A DNA stretch of 11,968 nt from Gammaproteobacteria bacterium (GTDB taxonomy: Bacteria > Pseudomonadota > Gammaproteobacteria > Granulosicoccales > Granulosicoccaceae), in the NCBI GenBank assembly GCA_019634245.1, contig JAHQVR010000340.1:1-11968 (forward strand), written 5' to 3'. The translations under genes and the position numbers were made by a program. Under the pieces are notes generated by a model. The model was given only the letters and a program-made list of their open reading frames with translations, was not told where the DNA came from and did no database searches. Shown piece by piece: positions 7,171-11,968 of this stretch. Every line of letters begins with the position of its first letter. The first letter of the stretch is position 1.

Positions 7171-7619
7171 AAGAGATAAACGGGCTCGAGGAATTGCTCG
7201 AAATCAGAGATCAAGAGGTGCAGACAGCGATGATCGCGCTGGCGCAAAAGTCAGCCTTTGTGCGTGATGCTGAACATCAGCTGGCCACGCTCATTCAATA
7301 CACCCAGGAGTATCGACAATTCTTTGGCATTGGCACCCATTCACGGCCCGACACCTATGCTGATTTACAGCTTTTTATGCAGCGTCTGAGTAAAAATATT
7401 GGCATGCTGGAAGACAGGTTGCAGTCATTGAAGCGAATGGAGGCCGAGGCGTTGTCTCAGGTGACGTTGGTTCAGCAAAAAGCGGAGGCTCTACGCCGTG
7501 CATTGGAGGCCCACGGAGAGCAAGTCACTCTGTCGCAGGCGAAGCGTTTGCAGGAACAGTGTGATGAATCTATCAGAATGACAATGGCGCAGCCGGGTAT
7601 CAACGAACCCTACCGATGA
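7167..7619 (+). CDS. fliJ: Flagellar export chaperone/stalk protein FliJ
   Basis: A 150-residue FliJ, matching the family's length of about 147. It is a small coiled-coil protein that sits in the FliI hexamer like the F1 gamma subunit, contacts FlhA and recycles export chaperones. It is almost wholly helical: an N-terminal heptad-rich helix (about 3-50), a break around FGIGTHSRPDTYADL (53-67), then a second long helix (about 67-137). The sequence is only weakly conserved in this family, so the call rests on size, coiled-coil character and position directly after fliI, with which it shares the ATGA overlap. It ends the first tight gene block; a 101-base gap and a promoter-like site follow. Confidence 0.9.
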   Translation: MKEINGLEELLEIRDQEVQTAMIALAQKSAFVRDAEHQLATLIQYTQEYRQFFGIGTHSRPDTYADLQLFMQRLSKNIGMLEDRLQSLKRMEAEALSQVTLVQQKAEALRRALEAHGEQVTLSQAKRLQEQCDESIRMTMAQPGINEPYR

Positions 7620-7636
7620 CTGGCTTGCAACTTGCT
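7620..7636 (+). promoter_or_regulatory. Sigma-54 (RpoN) promoter upstream of fliK
   Basis: CTGGCTTG-CAAC-TTGCT fits the sigma-54 consensus YTGGCACGRNNNTTGCW at all fixed positions except the AC of the -24 box and the following R. The invariant GG (7622-7623) and GC (7634-7635) are separated by exactly ten bases. It begins one base after the fliJ stop, predicting a transcript start near 7646-7648 and a leader of about 75 bases before fliK. Sigma-54 with a FleQ/FlrA/FlrC-type activator drives mid-hierarchy flagellar operons in pseudomonads and vibrios, so the context is right. I could not identify the activator-binding site. Confidence 0.7.
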
Positions 7637-7678
7637 CGATAGCTAGTGAGTAGTCCTACATGGTAAGTAGGCAGAGAA

Positions 7679-7694
7679 AGCGTTTTTAGACGCT
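7679..7694 (+). other. Small hairpin in the fliK leader
   Basis: AGCGT (7679-7683) pairs with ACGCT (7690-7694) around TTTTAG, extendable by one T-G wobble pair. It lies between the predicted sigma-54 start point and the fliK Shine-Dalgarno (AGGGAG, 7706-7711). The stem is short, and any regulatory meaning is speculative. Confidence 0.2.
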
Positions 7695-7720
7695 CAGATC
7701 GAGACAGGGAGTGAGTCGCT

Positions 7721-9580
7721 ATGGACCTCGCAAAGGGCAGTGCCCAACTAGACGTGTTAGGGTTTTTCGAAGCCGATCCCGGCTCAGCTCTAGCTGCACC
7801 AATCACTGAGCCCCACACTGATCGCGGATCGCAGGAATTTCAACAGTCTTTGTCCAAAGCTATGGCTGGCCATAGCTCGACTTCCGAAAACAACGAAAGC
7901 CCGTTCGTCAAAGAACACACAAACGTAAAGCCCAAAAATGCTCTGACTCAATCTCACATGGGCCAGTTCAGCGACAAGCCAGCGCTTCCCGATAATGTTG
8001 TTCTTACCAGTGAATCTGTGGCCGTCGATATTGATAGCGTTGAGCTACCGGCTGAACTTAACTTGCACAAGCACCATGTTCTGTCTGATCTGGTCCAGTA
8101 TGAAGGTGATGAAATGCCGCTAAGCGCGGCTCCTGAAACCATGTTCGCAGTTGAGGCCGAGTCAACGCCTGATCGGAGACTAGCGGCTGATTCAACGATT
8201 CGTATGACTCCTGGCCGTACGGATCAAGACAACGCGATAGCCTTTAATCGCACCTTGATTGACTCAGATCTGGCTGGTTTGCAAAAGCCTAAGGTTGAGT
8301 CGCGAAATGCGTCGACTGTGGAGCGTACGGTAGCAACCACGCTGGTAACTGAGAATTCAAATAATAAAGTGGTGGTAGATCCCTCAAAGGTGATCTCTGT
8401 TGAGCCGGTAGCCGCTGATTCTGTTGCTCACAGTAAAGATAGCCATTTATCTTCGGGACTAAATTCTGTTCTGAAAAACCAAGCCGGATTGGAAAACAGT
8501 CCAGGACGGATAGGGGTTGACCCAACGCAGGTGGCTGAGGTGACCAAACAATCGCCAAAAGCCCCAATATCTGCCAATCCAACCGACATACATTTTCGTC
8601 GTGCTGAGCAGGCAAACAGTATTGGGTCCATGAATACACGTTTATTGGAAACGAACATGGCACCAACCTCAGCGGCAAATGCTGACACGAATACTTCAGC
8701 GGTTCCAACGGTGTCGAATGGTGTGACGATGCTTACGGCAAAAAAACCGGCACCCCACTCGTCGATTGATTTTCAAAAGAATGGTATTGAGAGTTTCTCT
8801 CGATTGAAGACTCAATTCGCCACGGCCGATCAAGCGGTAGTTGCTGAGTCCTACGGTGCGCAAATTGATACGTCGGAGGCTGAAAACTTAACAGAACTCA
8901 ACCAGAGAAATGCTATTCAGGTAAAAGGAAACCAAGTGGTTGCCTCTGCTGCTGTTCTGGCTCAAGCCAATGGCGCTGCGGTTTCACGCTCAGCGAAGGT
9001 GTCAAGCGTAACTAATATAGACGCATCAGCACTGACCGAACTTACCGTTGGTACCGATATCAACGAAAGTGTGCTTTCGATGCCGAGCGTTACCACCGGT
9101 GCTCGTTTGGGCTCTGTGTCAGAGGGCAGTTCAATGTTCACAACGCCTATTAACATCAATAGCCCCGATCTCCCGGTGAAACTATCGCAACATGTCTTGT
9201 CAATGGCGGAAAATGGGGTGCGCAGTGCTACGTTGAGAGTTCATCCGGCAGAACTGGGCCCCATACAAATTGACATCGCGGTCGAGGCTGAACAAATCAC
9301 CGTAAACATTGCGGCTGCGCAGACTCAGTCCCGAGATCTATTAGAAGCCTCATTGCCGAGATTGCGAGAACAACTGAGTGATCAAGAATTTACTCAGGTG
9401 GATGTAAATGTAGGTTCGGAGAAACAAGAATCTGGACACCTGGCGGATGGCAGTGCTAGAGAGAGTGATTCAGATAAGGGTTTCAACTTTGTTGAAAGAG
9501 AGCTTGAGGAGGATACATCTAGATTGTCTCTAAAAGACACTGCCATAAGCCATGATGGCCGAATTGATGCTTATGCATAA
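7721..9580 (+). CDS. fliK: Flagellar hook-length control protein FliK
   Basis: A 619-residue FliK, longer than the roughly 400 residues of enteric FliK. It is exported during hook growth, measures hook length and triggers the switch from rod/hook to filament substrates by contacting FlhB. About 470 N-terminal and central residues are low-complexity, rich in Ser, Thr, Ala, Asn and Val, with no conserved motifs, as expected for the molecular ruler. The conserved Flg_hook domain lies at about 478-562: PVKLSQHVLSMAENG, then LRVHPAELGPIQIDIAV (the L-x-L-x-P-x-x-L-G signature) and LLEASLPRLREQLSDQ. A Glu/Asp/Ser-rich tail follows. ATG 7721 has AGGGAG nine bases upstream. It is the first gene after the sigma-54 site at 7620-7636 and the head of the second flagellar block; fliL follows after 21 bases. 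Confidence 0.93.
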   Translation: MDLAKGSAQLDVLGFFEADPGSALAAPITEPHTDRGSQEFQQSLSKAMAGHSSTSENNESPFVKEHTNVKPKNALTQSHMGQFSDKPALPDNVVLTSESVAVDIDSVELPAELNLHKHHVLSDLVQYEGDEMPLSAAPETMFAVEAESTPDRRLAADSTIRMTPGRTDQDNAIAFNRTLIDSDLAGLQKPKVESRNASTVERTVATTLVTENSNNKVVVDPSKVISVEPVAADSVAHSKDSHLSSGLNSVLKNQAGLENSPGRIGVDPTQVAEVTKQSPKAPISANPTDIHFRRAEQANSIGSMNTRLLETNMAPTSAANADTNTSAVPTVSNGVTMLTAKKPAPHSSIDFQKNGIESFSRLKTQFATADQAVVAESYGAQIDTSEAENLTELNQRNAIQVKGNQVVASAAVLAQANGAAVSRSAKVSSVTNIDASALTELTVGTDINESVLSMPSVTTGARLGSVSEGSSMFTTPININSPDLPVKLSQHVLSMAENGVRSATLRVHPAELGPIQIDIAVEAEQITVNIAAAQTQSRDLLEASLPRLREQLSDQEFTQVDVNVGSEKQESGHLADGSARESDSDKGFNFVERELEEDTSRLSLKDTAISHDGRIDAYA

Positions 9581-9601
9581 CAACTAATATTCGAGCTTGC
9601 T

Positions 9602-10051
9602 ATGAAAAAATGGATTTTTATAGGTGTCGGTGCGCTTTTGGTCATCGGTGCATCGATTGGTGGTTCGGTGGTCATAGTCGGTGCTGTCTCCCAACCGGCA
9701 GCGACCGTTGTTGAAGTTGTCGAGGCACCCACAGAAGTTTTCTATTACAACATTCAACCCGAGTTTGTCGTTAACTTTAATTCTAAGGAGCGACCTCGTG
9801 TATTGATGGTTGAAATTTCCATCGCCACTCACGACGAGGAAACCATCGTTGTCCTGGACGACCATACCCCAGAACTTAGAAATAACCTGCTATTACTTTT
9901 GTCCGCTCAGACAGGTCCCGAGATGATTACCGTTGAGGGGAAAAATGCGCTTAGAGAGCAGGTTATTACAGTACTAAATGAAATTGTTAGCAAGCATTCA
10001 AAGGCCAAACCGGTTGAGGATGCCTACTTCATAAGATTTGTACTTCAGTAG
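9602..10051 (+). CDS. fliL: Flagellar basal body-associated protein FliL
   Basis: A 149-residue FliL, a single-pass inner-membrane protein that surrounds and stabilises the MotA/MotB stator units. A short basic N-terminus (MKKW) leads into one transmembrane helix (about 5-28). A periplasmic linker and a compact domain follow (about 45-149): YYNIQPEFVVNFNSKERPRV, HTPELRNNLLLLLS, and the family-typical end YFIRFVLQ (E. coli-like FliL proteins also end in a T/IRFVLQ-type strand). ATG 9602 has only a poor Shine-Dalgarno, so translation may be coupled to fliK, whose stop is 21 bases upstream. The spacing to fliM is also 21 bases. Confidence 0.93.
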   Translation: MKKWIFIGVGALLVIGASIGGSVVIVGAVSQPAATVVEVVEAPTEVFYYNIQPEFVVNFNSKERPRVLMVEISIATHDEETIVVLDDHTPELRNNLLLLLSAQTGPEMITVEGKNALREQVITVLNEIVSKHSKAKPVEDAYFIRFVLQ

Positions 10052-10072
10052 TTGTAATCGGAATTATCACTG

Positions 10073-11137
10073 ATGGCAAACGAAAACGAAGACGAGTCGG
10101 ACAATACCGAAGACGCCAACGAGGCTGAAGAGGATACCTCCTCTGAAGAAGGCTCTGCCGATGCTGGTTCTGACTCTGATAGCTCAGACGGTGTGGATGA
10201 AAATGCGACCGCAGAAAATTCAGATGAAGAATTGGCGGATGCTGAGGTCGAAATAAATGACGATACGGGACTAAACGAATCTGATCTTTTAGATGTTACC
10301 GACCCAGCTGTTGGCATCTACGAGCATTTGCCGGTATTCGATATGTACCTGTCAAAGCTCTCCGAAGATGTAGCTGTGTCCATCTCTGACTATGTCAGAA
10401 GTCCGGTAGAGTTGATAGCTAAGCCCCCCAAAATTGGGAAATTTGATCCGATCAAAAACACGGAGGAGCAACCTCAATTTAATCGGTTGTTTCGATTATC
10501 TGCGTTGAATGGATTGATTGGTGTTGCTGTGCCCCACGAGTTGGTGTTTCGCCTTGTGGATATATTTTTTGGAGGTGCTGGAGATCTTGAGGGTGAATTG
10601 GAATCACGCGAGTTTTCGTTTACCGAAAACGGCATGATCGACAAACTCTCTGAAGAAATAATCGATGCCATTAAAACACTACTGAAAACTAAAAGCTCGC
10701 TTGAAAATTCTTCAGATATCGAAGCTTGGGATTATCAAAAGGCCGTTCAGGCTGGTCGGGTTGAATCGATGGTAATAATCTCGTTTTCTGTGACTGTGGG
10801 TGAATTCGAGACCTCAATAGAACTGTGGTTCTCACTCGCCGTTCTTGAGCTGCTTTTAGGTACGAAGCTTCTGCCGATAAAAGATGGCAGTGTTCGTGAA
10901 CCAAACTGGTCTTCTGCATTAAAGGAACAAGTGACAGAGTGCGAATTAGAACTGAAGTGCGCGCTTGCGGAGAAAAAAATGCCGTTGCGTACTGTCAGTA
11001 GTTTTAAAACAGGTGATTTTATCCCGTTGGATGATGTCAGCGTAGCTCTGTTTTCGATTGAATCAGTACCGCTGTTTAGGGCTAAGGTTGGCGTGTCCAA
11101 CGAACAACTCTCTGCAAGTTTTCAAAGCTGGGTTTAA
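10073..11137 (+). CDS. fliM: Divergent flagellar motor switch protein FliM with acidic N-terminal extension
   Basis: A 354-residue FliM, the C-ring protein linking FliG to FliN and normally the CheY-P receptor. The middle domain is recognisable but divergent: LPVFDMYLSKLSEDVAVS (86-103), PQFNRLFRLSALNGLIGVAV, and LVDIFFGGAG (161-170), where GGAG matches the GGxG loop that meets the FliG EHPQ motif. The C-terminal SpoA domain runs from about 285 to 352 (ELELKCALAEKKMPLRTV, FKTGDFIPLD). Residues 1-64 are unusual: 28 Asp/Glu, no Lys or Arg, many Ser and Asn. The standard LSQAEIDALL-type N-terminal motif is absent. The nearest piece is LNESDLLDV (67-75), which lacks the core. No alternative upstream ATG fits, because the fliL stop is only 21 bases away. 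The Shine-Dalgarno is weak (CGGAA). Assignment is secure from the SpoA/GGxG pattern and position between fliL and fliN. Confidence 0.88.
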   Translation: MANENEDESDNTEDANEAEEDTSSEEGSADAGSDSDSSDGVDENATAENSDEELADAEVEINDDTGLNESDLLDVTDPAVGIYEHLPVFDMYLSKLSEDVAVSISDYVRSPVELIAKPPKIGKFDPIKNTEEQPQFNRLFRLSALNGLIGVAVPHELVFRLVDIFFGGAGDLEGELESREFSFTENGMIDKLSEEIIDAIKTLLKTKSSLENSSDIEAWDYQKAVQAGRVESMVIISFSVTVGEFETSIELWFSLAVLELLLGTKLLPIKDGSVREPNWSSALKEQVTECELELKCALAEKKMPLRTVSSFKTGDFIPLDDVSVALFSIESVPLFRAKVGVSNEQLSASFQSWV

Positions 11138-11222
11138 TTTAGAAAGTGAATGAATATAACAACAAAAAAACCAACAAAAAACTGTATAGGACTAACCCTG
11201 TCAGTTCTAGGTGGGTGTGCGT

Positions 11223-11627
11223 ATGAGTGCTGAAGATGCAGCTGAAAATGTGCCTGAACCAGATGACTCGCCAGAGCAGTCTGAGGTAGAGCAAGTTGAA
11301 ATTGGGGATACCAGTGCTGGTAGTACCGAACCTGCGTTAAAGAGTGTTCCCAATGCAGCGTTAGCGGGCAGCATGGATCTGATCATGGACATACCGGTGA
11401 CGGTGTCGATGGAGTTGGGCCGTACAAAGGTTAGCATTCGCGAGCTACTAGCCTTAAACCCTGGAGCCGTTATAGAACTGGAGCGCTTAGCCAGTGAACC
11501 GATGGAAGTGCTGGTGAACGGTACTTTGGTAGCACACGGCGAAGCGGTGAAAGTCGGTGATAAATACGGGGTGCGATTAACCAGCGTAGTGAATGCGGGC
11601 GAACCGTTGAATCAGGTGGGAACTTAG
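11223..11627 (+). CDS. fliN: Flagellar motor switch protein FliN
   Basis: A 134-residue FliN, the most abundant C-ring subunit, which binds FliM and docks FliH-FliI at the motor base. Residues 1-40 are acidic and Ser/Pro-rich. The SpoA domain (about 52-127) is strongly conserved: LIMDIPVTVSMELGRTKVSIRELLALNPG, then IELERLASEPMEVLVNGTLVAHGE and KYGVRLTSVV. ATG 11223 is chosen over the in-frame GTG at 11211 because AGGTGG (11209-11214) lies eight bases before the ATG and overlaps the GTG. The preceding 85-base gap is A-rich (for example 11155-11182), unlike the tight junctions elsewhere. fliO begins three bases after the stop. Confidence 0.95.
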   Translation: MSAEDAAENVPEPDDSPEQSEVEQVEIGDTSAGSTEPALKSVPNAALAGSMDLIMDIPVTVSMELGRTKVSIRELLALNPGAVIELERLASEPMEVLVNGTLVAHGEAVKVGDKYGVRLTSVVNAGEPLNQVGT

Positions 11628-11630
11628 ATT

Positions 11631-11968
11631 ATGAGTCAGCGCCTCTTGATAAAAATGGGTGTTTTGGCGATTGTTGCTTTCTTCAGTGCGCCGTTACTCG
11701 CAGAGGGGAGTACCCCAACGCTGGTTTCTGGCTTCACCTGGGGATACCTAGGGAAGTTGGTCGTAGCGCTTGGCGCGGTTATCGTTTTCTTTCTTCTTTG
11801 TGCCTGGTTGATCCGCCAGCAACCAGGTCTGGGCCGAGCTACTGCGGGTAGTTTGAAAGTAGTTGCCACTTTGCCACTGGGTACCAAAGAAAAAGTTGTG
11901 GTCGTACAAGCCGGAGAAACGCAAGTTTTACTCGGAGTGAAACAAAGCCAGATCAGTCGATTTAATTA
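11631..11968 (+). CDS. fliO: Flagellar export protein FliO (3' end outside the window)
   Basis: The first 112 codons of an open frame that continues past the right edge. FliO is a membrane protein that helps assemble the FliP ring of the flagellar export gate. Residues 1-24 look like a cleavable signal peptide (hydrophobic core VLAIVAFFSA, ending PLLA before EG). A transmembrane helix lies at about 39-61 (LGKLVVALGAVIVFFLLCAW). The cytoplasmic domain begins with LKVVATLPLGTKEKVVVVQ and GETQVLLGVKQSQISRF, the typical FliO core. The Shine-Dalgarno is GTGGGA (11616-11621), inside the end of fliN. fliP, fliQ, fliR and flhB would be expected beyond the window. Confidence 0.92.
   Translation, partial: MSQRLLIKMGVLAIVAFFSAPLLAEGSTPTLVSGFTWGYLGKLVVALGAVIVFFLLCAWLIRQQPGLGRATAGSLKVVATLPLGTKEKVVVVQAGETQVLLGVKQSQISRFN

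Noticed and set aside
8289..8708. Long minus-strand open frames within fliK
   Set aside because: They are shadows of the low-complexity fliK coding sequence, with no start signals or domain features. The + strand frame has a Shine-Dalgarno and ends in a clear FliK domain.
10045..10317. Ser-rich minus-strand frame opposite the start of fliM
   Set aside because: It is the complement of the Asp/Glu/Ser codons in the FliM acidic region. No ribosome site or known domain supports it.
11211..11222. GTG at 11211 as the fliN start
   Set aside because: It overlaps the AGGTGG Shine-Dalgarno. ATG 11223 has correct eight-base spacing from it.

Overview
The window is the 5' part of a flagellar basal-body and export gene cluster from a Gram-negative bacterium, in the order fliE-fliF-fliG-fliH-fliI-fliJ-fliK-fliL-fliM-fliN-fliO. 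All genes are on the + strand and fliO runs off the right edge. This order, a candidate sigma-54 (-24/-12) promoter in front of fliK and a predicted lipoprotein next to fliE suggest a polarly flagellated gammaproteobacterium, probably marine or aquatic. That assignment is inference: there is no rRNA or other taxonomic marker here.

Left flank (1-1905). The window opens in a degenerate 8-bp tandem array (1-77), followed by about 200 bases with no convincing gene but a sizeable inverted repeat. Two exported-protein genes follow: a small secreted protein with one DUF11-like beta domain (279-716) and a lipoprotein with two related Cys/Trp-marked domains (880-1905). The gap between them holds a weak terminator-like hairpin and an imperfect sigma-54-like site. 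The lipoprotein gene ends only 26 bases before fliE, so the two may be cotranscribed. Neither exported protein is a standard flagellar component.

First flagellar block (1932-7619). fliE (rod/MS-ring adaptor), fliF (MS ring), fliG (switch/torque), fliH-fliI-fliJ (export ATPase complex). A 103-base leader with a small hairpin separates fliE from fliF. From fliF to fliJ the genes abut or overlap (TAG/ATG, 14 nt, GTGA, ATGA), the arrangement of a translationally coupled operon.

Second block (7721-11968). The 101-base fliJ-fliK gap carries the best promoter in the window, a sigma-54-type site at 7620-7636. Then come fliK (hook-length control), fliL (stator-associated), fliM and fliN (C ring) and fliO (export gate assembly). 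An 85-base A-rich gap precedes fliN.

Most of the window is an ordinary conserved flagellar operon, and I see no evidence for an unknown enzymatic or defence system. The clearest departure from the textbook is FliM. It lacks a recognisable N-terminal CheY-binding motif of the EIDALL type and instead starts with about 64 residues of acidic low-complexity sequence. Shorter acidic tails occur on FliG (N), FliH (C) and FliN (N). The two unrecognised exported proteins beside fliE are the other points worth following.
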